Assembly: GCA_023434425.1 (NCBI GenBank)
Contig: JAEYSS010000230.1
Coordinates: 1 to 26,459, forward strand
DNA from: Pseudomonadota bacterium
GTDB taxonomy: Bacteria > Pseudomonadota > Alphaproteobacteria > Ferrovibrionales > Ferrovibrionaceae
Direction: 5' to 3'
Length of the DNA: 26,459 nucleotides
In this document: positions 1-6,288 of the stretch, one piece after another
How the letters are laid out: each line of letters begins with the position of its first letter
Numbering within the stretch: position 1 is the stretch's first letter
The notes under the pieces: generated by a model
Told to the model about the DNA's origin: nothing
Seen by the model: the letters and a program-made list of their open reading frames with translations, nothing else
The model's database searches: none
Translations under genes and position numbers: made by a program

Positions 1-452
1 GGTTCGCTTTTCGAGCAGCGGATGGTCAGCGCGGTTTTCACATGCGCCACGTTCTGCAACGCGGTCAGTTCGCGCGTTAAAAACGTCTGGTAGGCGTCCC
101 AGTCGCGGGCCACGATCTTCAGGATGAAATCGTTCTCGCCGGCCAGCATGTAGCATTCGCGCACCTGGGCCCAGCCGGCCACGGTCTGCTCGAAGGCCAC
201 CAGGTCATGCTCGGCCTGGCTGTTCAGCCCCACCATGGCAAACACCGTCACGCCGTAGCCCAGCTGCTGCGGGTTCAGGTCGGCATGGTAGCCCTTGATA
301 TAGCCGGCCTCCTCCAGCGCGCGCACCCGGCGCAGGCAGGGCGGGGCCGAGATGCCGACCCGGGCGGCGAGGTCCACATTGGTCATGCGGCCGTCGGCCT
401 GCAGATCGGAAAGAATCTTGCGGTCGATGAGGTCGAGTTTTACGCGTTGCAT
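1..452 (-). CDS. Lrp/AsnC family transcriptional regulator (3' end cut by window edge)
   Basis: The reverse strand reads 150 codons from an ATG at 452-450 and runs off the window without a stop. It begins MQRVKLDLIDRKILSDLQ, the usual Lrp/AsnC opening, followed by a winged HTH (about residues 7-60, including VDLAARVGISAPPCLRRVRALE) and an RAM/AsnC ligand-binding domain (about 65-150, with AGENDFILKIVARD). The family is usually 150-165 residues, so only a short C-terminal tail is missing. These proteins bind DNA as dimers or octamers and respond to amino acids; the ligand cannot be read from the sequence. No strong Shine-Dalgarno is visible. The upstream AT-rich block (481-500) is a likely autoregulatory site. 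It lies next to the trxB locus but points away from it. Confidence 0.93.
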   Translation of the reverse strand, partial: MQRVKLDLIDRKILSDLQADGRMTNVDLAARVGISAPPCLRRVRALEEAGYIKGYHADLNPQQLGYGVTVFAMVGLNSQAEHDLVAFEQTVAGWAQVRECYMLAGENDFILKIVARDWDAYQTFLTRELTALQNVAHVKTALTIRCSKSE

Positions 453-480
453 GGAAATTGTCTCGGGATGGGAAGTTTGC

Positions 481-500
481 GCAATAATATTATAAATTTA
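481..500. promoter_or_regulatory. AT-rich control region of the lrp-like gene with a 10-bp palindrome
   Basis: A run of A/T in otherwise GC-rich DNA contains the perfect palindrome ATAATATTAT (484-493). On the minus strand a TATAAT hexamer (494-489) could be the -10 of the Lrp-like gene, about 37 bases before its ATG. No convincing -35 at 17 spacing was found. Lrp-family regulators commonly bind AT-rich imperfect palindromes and repress themselves, so this is a plausible operator; the assignment is inference. Confidence 0.4.
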
Positions 501-591
501 AGCAAGATTCCAAGGGTCAGGGCAGACATAAAATTTCGCGCCGTTCAGGCGGACGGGGGTGGCGCCGGTGGCGGTCGAGCCAACGGGTGAC

Positions 592-620
592 TTGACTTTC
601 GGGCATAAGTTCGCTATATG
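592..620 (+). promoter_or_regulatory. Sigma70-like promoter, TTGACT-17-TATATG
   Basis: TTGACT (592-597) and TATATG (615-620) are separated by 17 bases, close to the housekeeping consensus. Transcription would start near 626-628 and run rightwards. No recognisable gene starts within the next 600 bases; trxB begins at 1232. The -10 is overlapped by a LexA box, so the promoter is probably SOS controlled. Confidence 0.6.
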
Positions 621-623
621 TTC
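609..623 (+). promoter_or_regulatory. LexA (SOS) box, GTTC-N7-GTTC, overlapping the -10
   Basis: GTTCGCTATATGTTC is an exact match to the direct-repeat SOS operator described for Alphaproteobacteria (GTTC, seven bases, GTTC). Its spacer is AT-rich and it covers the -10 of the promoter at 592-620, a repressing position. The match to an 8-base fixed pattern could arise by chance, but its placement on a good promoter makes a functional site likely. Confidence 0.65.
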
Positions 624-628
624 TCATT

Positions 629-676
629 GTGCCTGCCGATCCCGCATCGGCGGGCGACCTTCCGTTGTCGAACAAC
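629..676 (+). other. Possible 16-codon leader peptide under the SOS promoter (weak)
   Basis: A GTG at 629, at or just after the expected transcript start, opens a 16-codon frame (VPADPASAGDLPLSNN) stopping at TGA 677-679. It would have to be translated almost leaderless and it spans the hairpin at 631-655. There is no Shine-Dalgarno and no known homologue that I recognise. It is recorded only because no other product is evident for this promoter. Confidence 0.12.
631..655 (+). ncRNA. Strong hairpin at the 5' end of the SOS-promoter transcript
   Basis: Positions 631-640 (GCCTGCCGAT) pair with 646-655 (ATCGGCGGGC), a 10-bp stem with one G-U pair and the 5-base loop CCCGC. It lies within a few bases of the predicted transcription start. 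No T-run follows, so it is not an intrinsic terminator. A 5' stem of this kind can stabilise an RNA or form part of a structured leader. The structure is seen directly; its role is not known. Confidence 0.45.
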
Positions 677-703
677 TGAATCAAACCTGACCGGGTGACG
701 ACC

Positions 704-909
704 CGAAGCGGCAGATAAGCGCCGATAAGTGCCGATAGCCGGCGATAAGCGGCGATAGACCGTGCGACGCGCCACGAACGCCTACGAACACCAGCGAATA
801 CCAAACGAACGCCAGCGAACCGCCACGAACACCAGCGAAGCCGTACGAACATCCACGAACCGCCACGAACGCCCGCGAAGCGTTGCGAACCGCAACGACC
901 CGCCCCGAT
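704..909 (+). repeat. Degenerate decamer array with ~10-bp helical phasing (about 20 units)
   Basis: A CGA-like core recurs at nearly constant spacing. It is seen at 704; then GATA(A)G units at 714, 724, 734, 744 and 754; then CGAA/CGAC units at 765, 775, 785, 795, 806, 816, 826, 836, 846, 856, 866, 876, 886, 896 and 906. Steps are 10 bp except 12 around 753-765 and one step of 11 (795-806). The second block has consensus CGCCACGAAC, found exactly at 770-779, 821-830 and 861-870. Bases 771-870 hold C 40, G 20, A 36 and T 4. Reading frames through the array, on either strand, resemble no known family. There are no unique spacers, so this is not a CRISPR. Confidence 0.8.
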
Positions 910-1152
910 CCGGGCCGCGATTCAGTCTCCCGGCCGGGGATCAGCCTGCAGGGTGATGGCGGTCTCCCGGCCAACCGGGCAGGGAGTAGCTCGTCCGGAT
1001 ATGACCGGCATCACCCGCCGCGCGCGGTCGCTGCGCTATATCGACAGGGAGAGAAATCGCGAGTCGCGACCGGAGATTTCACCGGCGTGTCATTTGACCT
1101 GGGGACGCTGCCGCGTCATTGCTGCGCTTTCGGCAACCGGCGGGCCTTTCCC
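910..1152. other. Gene-free stretch between the decamer array and the trxB promoter
   Basis: No convincing gene is seen. Short open frames here have no recognisable family and no Shine-Dalgarno. One modest inverted repeat, GAAATC (1053-1058) with GATTTC (1075-1080), encloses GCGAGTCGCGA-like sequence. Nothing else stands out. Confidence 0.5.
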
Positions 1153-1180
1153 TTGCACCTGACCCGCCCGCTGTCATAAT
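1153..1180 (+). promoter_or_regulatory. Probable trxB promoter, TTGCAC-16-CATAAT
   Basis: TTGCAC (1153-1158) and CATAAT (1175-1180) are spaced by 16 bases and lie about 50 bases before the trxB ATG. The -10 matches five of six consensus bases. This is the best local promoter for trxB and probably for the lysR-kinase genes that follow. Confidence 0.5.
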
Positions 1181-1231
1181 CGGAAACCGCTCGTTTTCAG
1201 CGTTTTAGCCCGCGTCGGAGTCGCATCGTCC

Positions 1232-2206
1232 ATGGCCACCACCCATCGCACCAAGGTTCTCATTCTCGGTTCCGGCCCGGCCGGGCTGACGGCGGCCATC
1301 TATGCGGCGCGCGCCTCGCTGCAGCCGATCCTGGTGCATGGCCTGCAGCCGGGCGGCCAGCTCACCATCACCACCGATGTCGAGAATTATCCGGGCTTCG
1401 CCGAAGTGATCCAGGGCCCCTGGCTGATGGAGCAGATGGAGGCGCAGGCCAAGCATGTCGGCACCACCGTGATCAACGACTATATCGTGTCGGTCGATCT
1501 GTCGAAGCGACCGTTTGTGGCGAAGGGCGACGGCGGCGACACCTATATCGCCGACACGCTGATCATCGCCACCGGCGCGCAGGCCAAGTGGCTCGGCCTG
1601 CCGAGCGAGCAGACGTATCAGGGCTTCGGCGTGTCGGCCTGCGCCACCTGCGACGGTTTCTTCTATCGCGGCAAGAAGGTGGTGGTGGTCGGTGGCGGCA
1701 ATACCGCCGTCGAAGAGGCGCTCTATCTCACCAACCACGCCACCGAAGTGGTGGTGGTGCATCGCCGCGACAGCTTCCGCGCCGAAAAGATCCTGCAGCA
1801 GCGCCTGTTCGCCAATCCGAAAATCAAGGTGATCTGGGATCACACCGTCGACGAGATTCTCGGCGAAGAGGGCAAGGGCGTCACCGGCGTGCGGCTGAAA
1901 AACGTCAAGACCGGCACCATGCAGGAGGTCGCCACCGACGGCTTCTTCGTCGCCATCGGCCATACGCCGAATACCGAGCTGTTCAAGGGCCAGCTGCCGC
2001 TCGATGCCGAAGGCTATCTCACCACCAAGCCGGGCACGACGCAGACCGCCATCCCGGGCGTGTTCGCCGCCGGCGACGTGCAGGACAAGATCTACCGCCA
2101 GGCGGTCACGGCGGCCGGCACCGGCTGCATGGCCGCGCTGGAGGCCGAGAAGTTCATCGCGCATCATGCGCATAGCGAGACATCGGCGGCCGACGCGGCC
2201 GATTGA
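1232..2206 (+). CDS. trxB: Thioredoxin reductase (NADPH)
   Basis: 324 residues, the usual length for low-molecular-weight TrxB, a cytoplasmic FAD enzyme that passes electrons from NADPH to thioredoxin. The N-terminal FAD-binding GSGPAG is at 13-18. The redox-active disulfide is CATC (Cys137 and Cys140) followed by Asp-Gly. The NADPH-binding GGGNTA is at 154-159, HRRDSFRA (177-184) contacts the NADP phosphate, and the second FAD motif FAAGDV lies near the C-terminus. The ATG at 1232 gives the normal N-terminus (TKVLILGSGPAG); a GGAG lies about 12 bases upstream. The lysR-type gene follows after 44 bases. The pair trxB then LsrB/VtlR-like lysR is also known from rhizobia. Confidence 0.98.
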   Translation: MATTHRTKVLILGSGPAGLTAAIYAARASLQPILVHGLQPGGQLTITTDVENYPGFAEVIQGPWLMEQMEAQAKHVGTTVINDYIVSVDLSKRPFVAKGDGGDTYIADTLIIATGAQAKWLGLPSEQTYQGFGVSACATCDGFFYRGKKVVVVGGGNTAVEEALYLTNHATEVVVVHRRDSFRAEKILQQRLFANPKIKVIWDHTVDEILGEEGKGVTGVRLKNVKTGTMQEVATDGFFVAIGHTPNTELFKGQLPLDAEGYLTTKPGTTQTAIPGVFAAGDVQDKIYRQAVTAAGTGCMAALEAEKFIAHHAHSETSAADAAD

Positions 2207-2211
2207 GGAGC

Positions 2212-2233
2212 CGGCGCAGCTGCAACTGCGCCG
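2212..2233. other. Stem-loop between trxB and lysR
   Basis: CGGCGCAG (2212-2219) pairs perfectly with CTGCGCCG (2226-2233), an 8-bp stem with a 6-base loop. There is no T-run after it, so it is unlikely to end transcription fully. It may stabilise the upstream message or partly terminate it. Confidence 0.4.
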
Positions 2234-2250
2234 TGGCTTAAGGGGGAATG

Positions 2251-3147
2251 ATGCCGTCGCTCGACTGGGACAAGCTGCGCATTTTTCACGCGGTGGCGGA
2301 AGCCGGCAGCCTGACCCATGCCGGCGATGCGCTGGGCCTGAGCCAGTCGGCGGTCAGCCGCCAGATCGGCGCGCTGGAATCGCGGCTGAATGCCACGCTG
2401 TTCCATCGCCATGCCCGCGGCCTGATCCTGACCGAACAGGGCGAGCTGCTGTACCGCACCGCGCGCGACATCTTCGCGCGCCTCGCCGTCACCGAGGCGA
2501 TGATCGCCGATGCCAAGGACAAACCGTCGGGCGAGTTGAAGGTCACCACCACGGTCGCTTACGGCACGATCTGGCTGGCGCCGCGGCTGAAGGAATTCAT
2601 GGACCTCTATCCCGATATCCGCATCGAGATGGTGGTGGATGATCGCGAACTCGACCTCTCCATGCGCGAAGCCGACGTGGCGATCCGCATGTGGAAGCCG
2701 ACCCAGGCCGACCTGATCTACCGCAAGCTGCTCACCGTGCATAACCATGTCTATGCCGCGGTGGATTATGTCACGCGCCATGGCGCGCCGCAGACGATCG
2801 AGGATCTCGACAAGCACCATATCATCGTCTATGGCGAGGAAGCGCCGGCGCATTTCAATAACATCAACTGGCTGCTGCAGGTCGGCGATCCGGCAACGCC
2901 GCGCGAACCGATCCTCACCGTCAACAACGTCTATGGCGTGATGCAGTCGGTGGCGAGCGGCCTGGGCATCGCCGCGCTGCCCGACTATATGGTCGAGGGC
3001 AATCCGCGCATCGTGCGGGTGATGCCCAATGTCGCCGGACCCAGTTTCGATACCTTCCTGGTTTATCCGGAAGAACTGCGCAACACCAAACGCCTTGCCG
3101 TGTTCCGCGATTTCCTGCTGCGCAAGGTGGCGGACTGGCGTTACTGA
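2251..3147 (+). CDS. LysR-family regulator, LsrB/VtlR-like
   Basis: 298 residues. The N-terminal winged HTH (about 4-63: DWDKLRIFHAVAEAGSLTHA, then LSQSAVSRQIGALE) is followed by a LysR substrate-binding domain (about 90-296). The DWDKLR opening and the position after trxB match the LsrB/VtlR group, which controls envelope, sRNA and oxidative-stress genes in rhizobia, Agrobacterium and Brucella. Two ATG codons abut (2248 and 2251). AGGGGG ends at 2246, which suits the second better, so that start was chosen. The protein contains no cysteine at all, so any redox sensing would have to work differently from the cysteine-based mechanism reported for Sinorhizobium LsrB. The kinase gene starts 2 bases after its stop, indicating an operon. 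Confidence 0.92.
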   Translation: MPSLDWDKLRIFHAVAEAGSLTHAGDALGLSQSAVSRQIGALESRLNATLFHRHARGLILTEQGELLYRTARDIFARLAVTEAMIADAKDKPSGELKVTTTVAYGTIWLAPRLKEFMDLYPDIRIEMVVDDRELDLSMREADVAIRMWKPTQADLIYRKLLTVHNHVYAAVDYVTRHGAPQTIEDLDKHHIIVYGEEAPAHFNNINWLLQVGDPATPREPILTVNNVYGVMQSVASGLGIAALPDYMVEGNPRIVRVMPNVAGPSFDTFLVYPEELRNTKRLAVFRDFLLRKVADWRY

Positions 3148-3149
3148 GA

Positions 3150-5342
3150 ATGGTGCAGCAGCCCGACACGGTCGGCGGCGTGGCCCGGCGCAACGAGCTG
3201 CTGGTGCGCGTGCGCCGGCCGCTCGATATGGCGCTGCAGGTGCTGGCCGCGCTCGCGGTCATGCTGCTGCTTGAGGGTTATGTTTCCGATGCGCTGCGCG
3301 TCGGCTATGTCGGCGCCACGGGGGCCATCGCCGGGCTGCAGTTTTTCACGCATCGCAGTTTTGCCGTGGATCGCGACCGCCGCAGCCGGGCCGCGCTGTG
3401 GCGCTGGCGGCTGATCGCGGTCTACAGCCTGAACGGCCTCCTGTTCGGCGTCACGGCCGCCACCATCGTGCGGCTGCCCTATCAGGGGCCGCCGCTGCTG
3501 GCGCTGCTCTGCGTGCTCGGCATGATCTGCTCGGTCAGCCTCACCGTGGCGGTGCAGTTCGCGGTATCCGCCACGGTTATCCTGCTCAGCATTATGCCGG
3601 GCGTGTTTTCGCTGCTGCTGGCCGAAACCGACGACCAGAGACTGCTGGCCGGCGCCGGCGTCATCGTCATCGTGCTGCTGCTCAGCTTTGCGCACCGGCT
3701 GAACCGCTATTTCCGCCGCACGACCGATCTGGTGGAGCGCCTGCGGCAGATGCTGCAGGACCGCACGCGCAGCAGCGCCGATGCCGAAGCCGCGCAGCGC
3801 CGGCTGCGCCAGATCCTCGATACCGCGCCGTTCCCCATCGTGGTGGCGCGCCGCGGCGACGGCGCCTTTCTCTACAGCAACCGGCCGGCCGCCGACCTGT
3901 TCGGCATCGACGATGGCGGTCCGGCGACGGCGCCGCGCTATGTGCTGGATCCGGCGCATCGCGACCGCATCTTCAGCGACAGCAGCCAGCCCGACGAGGA
4001 ACTGCAGATCGCCACAGCGCAGGGCGGCCGCGCGATCTGGGCCACCATGGCCGCCGTGCCGATGCATTATGGCGAGGACGATGCCGCGCTGGTGGTGGTG
4101 AACGACATCACCGCCAAGAAAACCTCGGAAGCGCGCCTGCGCGAGGCCGAGCAGCATCTGAGCGACGCGCTGGCGGTGGCGCCGGACGGCGTGGCGCTGT
4201 TCGATGCGCAGCAGCAGCTGGTGGTCTGCAACCGGGCCTATGCCGGCATCATCGGCGTGCCGCTCGACCGCATCGCCGGCATGAGCCATGGCGAGATCTG
4301 CCAGGCCTCGGTGCGCAGCCGGCCCGGCCCGGCGGTCGCGGGCATGAAAACCGACTACGACGACTGGGTCGCGACCCGTGTGAGAACCTTCAACCTCGCC
4401 AGCGGCGAGCCGCATATCTTCTACGACACGCGCGACCGGCGCTGGCTGCAGATCCGCGACTTCCGCCTCGACTCAGGCGGTACCGCGTCGCTGATCACCG
4501 ACATCACCGCGCTCAAGCGCAGCGAACGCGACCTGCGCGACATCAACGAAACCCTGGCGGCGCGCACCGACACCCTGGACGCCGCGCGCAAGGCAGCGAT
4601 CAAGGCGCACCAGGAGGCCGAATTCGCCAATCGCGCCAAGAGCCAGTTCCTGGCGCATATGAGCCACGAACTGCGCACGCCGCTGAATGCCATTATCGGC
4701 TTTTCCGAAATCATGTCGCTGCAGCTGCTCGGAGCGTCGGGCGTGCCGCAATACGACCGCTACGCCACCGATATCCTTGCCGCCGGCCGCCATCTGCTGG
4801 CGGTGATCGACGACATCCTCGATCTCTCCAAGGTCGAGGCCGGCAAGATGAAACTGGCGACCGAACAGGTTTCATGGTCGCGGCTGCTGCAGGATTGCCT
4901 CACCCTGCTGCGTCCGCTCGCCGCCGACCGCATGGTGACGCTGAAGGTCGAGCCGGCGGCCGAAAACGCGACGATCTTCGCCGACGAGCGGCTGGCCAAG
5001 CAGATGGTCGTCAACCTGCTGTCGAATGCCGTGAAATACACGCCGTCCGGCGGCGAGGCGAAAATCCGGCTGCTGCCGGGCAGCGACGGCAGCGCCGTGG
5101 TGGAAGTAAGCGACACCGGCGTCGGCATGGATCAGGCCGATCTGCAGAAGGCGCTGGAGCCCTTCGGGCGCATCGACTCGGCTTTGGTGTCGCAGATGCG
5201 CGGCACCGGGCTGGGCCTGCCGCTGGTGAAGGCGCTGATCGAGCTGCATGGCGGGCGGCTGGAGATCGACTCTGAGCCTGGCCGCGGTACCCTGGTCCGC
5301 CTGCATTTTCCGGCGCCGATGGCTACCGCAGCGCTTCCGTAA
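3150..5342 (+). CDS. Membrane PAS-PAS hybrid-free sensor histidine kinase (orphan)
   Basis: 730 residues. The N-terminal part (about 28-185) holds five or six hydrophobic segments. A first PAS-like domain lies at about 214-320 (ILDTAPFPIVVARR) and a second at about 334-455 (ALAVAPDGVALFD). A coiled-coil-like stretch (455-495) leads to HisKA with phospho-acceptor His506 in MSHELRTPLNAIIGFSEIM. The HATPase domain has the N box around Asn622/Asn626, the G1 box DTGVGM (655-660) and the G2 box GTGLGL (685-690). It has no receiver domain. The ATG lies 2 bases after the lysR stop, so the two are very likely co-transcribed. No response regulator is adjacent, so its partner must be elsewhere. The HisKA sequence resembles the PleC/DivJ-type kinases of this class; the signal sensed is unknown. 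Confidence 0.95.
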   Translation: MVQQPDTVGGVARRNELLVRVRRPLDMALQVLAALAVMLLLEGYVSDALRVGYVGATGAIAGLQFFTHRSFAVDRDRRSRAALWRWRLIAVYSLNGLLFGVTAATIVRLPYQGPPLLALLCVLGMICSVSLTVAVQFAVSATVILLSIMPGVFSLLLAETDDQRLLAGAGVIVIVLLLSFAHRLNRYFRRTTDLVERLRQMLQDRTRSSADAEAAQRRLRQILDTAPFPIVVARRGDGAFLYSNRPAADLFGIDDGGPATAPRYVLDPAHRDRIFSDSSQPDEELQIATAQGGRAIWATMAAVPMHYGEDDAALVVVNDITAKKTSEARLREAEQHLSDALAVAPDGVALFDAQQQLVVCNRAYAGIIGVPLDRIAGMSHGEICQASVRSRPGPAVAGMKTDYDDWVATRVRTFNLASGEPHIFYDTRDRRWLQIRDFRLDSGGTASLITDITALKRSERDLRDINETLAARTDTLDAARKAAIKAHQEAEFANRAKSQFLAHMSHELRTPLNAIIGFSEIMSLQLLGASGVPQYDRYATDILAAGRHLLAVIDDILDLSKVEAGKMKLATEQVSWSRLLQDCLTLLRPLAADRMVTLKVEPAAENATIFADERLAKQMVVNLLSNAVKYTPSGGEAKIRLLPGSDGSAVVEVSDTGVGMDQADLQKALEPFGRIDSALVSQMRGTGLGLPLVKALIELHGGRLEIDSEPGRGTLVRLHFPAPMATAALP

Positions 5343-5609
5343 CGGATTGACTCGCATAGTCTTATAGGTAAACGCCTAGTTATGCAGCAGATGCATGCCT
5401 GTGTTGTCAATTCTCCGGATACTCAAACCTGCCGTCAGGGGGTAGACATACCCTTGTCAGATGTTGCGTCGCAGCATCTCCCGGTTTTTGGCTTCGGCCA
5501 GAAACTTTGGCCGCTGCAGCTCCCCCGCTGTATCGGCCAGTCCGCGCGTCTCGCGCGGAGCCTCCCTGTTAAGACTTAGCCGGCCTGGTTTTCAGGCCGG
5601 CTTTTTTTT
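5343..5609 (+). ncRNA. Candidate structured RNA / long 3' UTR between the kinase and HAD genes
   Basis: No convincing protein gene is present. Several hairpins occur in series: 5459-5467 with 5471-5479 (9 bp, one G-U, loop GTC); CGGCCA 5495-5500 with TGGCCG 5508-5513; TCCGCGCG 5541-5548 with CGCGCGGA 5552-5559; and the terminator stem at 5578-5602. Such dense structure ending in an intrinsic terminator is typical of a small RNA or of a processed 3' UTR of the kinase message. No clear promoter was found inside the stretch. It was compared by eye with 6S, SRP and tmRNA and did not obviously match any. Confidence 0.35.
5578..5609 (+). terminator. Rho-independent terminator after the trxB-lysR-kinase region
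   Basis: AGCCGGCCTG (5578-5587) pairs perfectly with CAGGCCGGCT (5593-5602). The loop is GTTTT and a run of eight T (5602-5609) follows. It works for rightward transcription. On the other strand the hairpin lacks a T-run, so it would be a poor terminator for the HAD gene. Confidence 0.9.
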
Positions 5610-5613
5610 GCGT

Positions 5614-6264
5614 TTAGCGCAGGAGCAGCCCGGGCAGTTCAGCCATATCGCCGAACACCTGGCAGCCGATTTCTGCAAAGGTGCCGTCATCGCCGTCGGG
5701 ACGATAGGCAAACACTGTCATGCCGGCGCGGAGGCCGGCCGTGGCGCCCGGCAGGCTGTCCTCCACCACGGCGCAGGCGCCAGGTGTAAAGCCGCCCATC
5801 CGTTCCGCGGCATAAAAGAACACATCGGGCGCCGGCTTGGCTTCTGCCACCTGCTGCACGCTGAACAGGTTGTCGCCGAAATGCGGCGACAGGCCGGTCA
5901 GTTCAAGACTGTAGGCGATCTTCTCCAGCGCCGAAGAAGAAGCGACGCATTTCGGTTGCTGTACCTGCCGCAGCATGGTGGGGACACCGGGAATCGGCAC
6001 CAGGGATTCCCGATAGGCGGTATAGGTCGCCTCGCGCAGCTCCGCCTCGAAATCCGGCGGCATGTCCGGCAGGCCATAGACCTCGCGCGCCAGCGCGAGG
6101 CATTTCGGCACGGTGAGTCCGGTGAAGTCGCGGGTCACCCGGGCGCAGTCGAAGCGCGCATCGAGGCCGCGTGTCACCAACTTTTCATAGAAGACACGGT
6201 TCGCCAGCGTTTCGGAATCCACCAGCGTGCCGTCGAGATCGAAGATGATGAGATCGTAAGCCAT
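5614..6264 (-). CDS. HAD-superfamily (subfamily IA) hydrolase / phosphatase
   Basis: 216 residues with all four HAD motifs: DLDGTLVDSE (nucleophile Asp9 and acid/base Asp11), a Ser-rich motif II (VASSS), Lys in AKPAPDVFFYAAERMG, and the acidic VVEDSLPGATAG. The helical cap between about residues 18 and 85 places it in subfamily IA with beta-phosphoglucomutase-like and YieH-type sugar-phosphate phosphatases. The substrate cannot be told from sequence. It starts 24 bases after the msrP stop on the same strand, so the two are probably co-transcribed, although no functional link is obvious. The Shine-Dalgarno is weak. Confidence 0.9.
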   Translation of the reverse strand: MAYDLIIFDLDGTLVDSETLANRVFYEKLVTRGLDARFDCARVTRDFTGLTVPKCLALAREVYGLPDMPPDFEAELREATYTAYRESLVPIPGVPTMLRQVQQPKCVASSSALEKIAYSLELTGLSPHFGDNLFSVQQVAEAKPAPDVFFYAAERMGGFTPGACAVVEDSLPGATAGLRAGMTVFAYRPDGDDGTFAEIGCQVFGDMAELPGLLLR

Positions 6265-6288
6265 CCCGATGGGATAGCCTGCGCGGTC

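Noticed and set aside
704..909. CRISPR array
   Set aside because: Units are 10 bp with no spacers of constant length and no cas genes nearby.
517..974. Two overlapping minus-strand frames and several plus-strand frames across the decamer array
   Set aside because: Their translations simply mirror the 10-bp repeat in different frames (Phe/Val/Arg/Gly or Asn/Glu/Arg rich) and have no ribosome sites or known domains.
1205..2173. A 322-codon frame antisense to trxB
   Set aside because: Shadow of trxB, whose FAD, NADPH and CATC motifs are intact on the other strand.
5382..5579. A 65-codon frame after the kinase
   Set aside because: No ribosome site or family likeness, and it overlaps the series of hairpins; an RNA or UTR explanation fits better.
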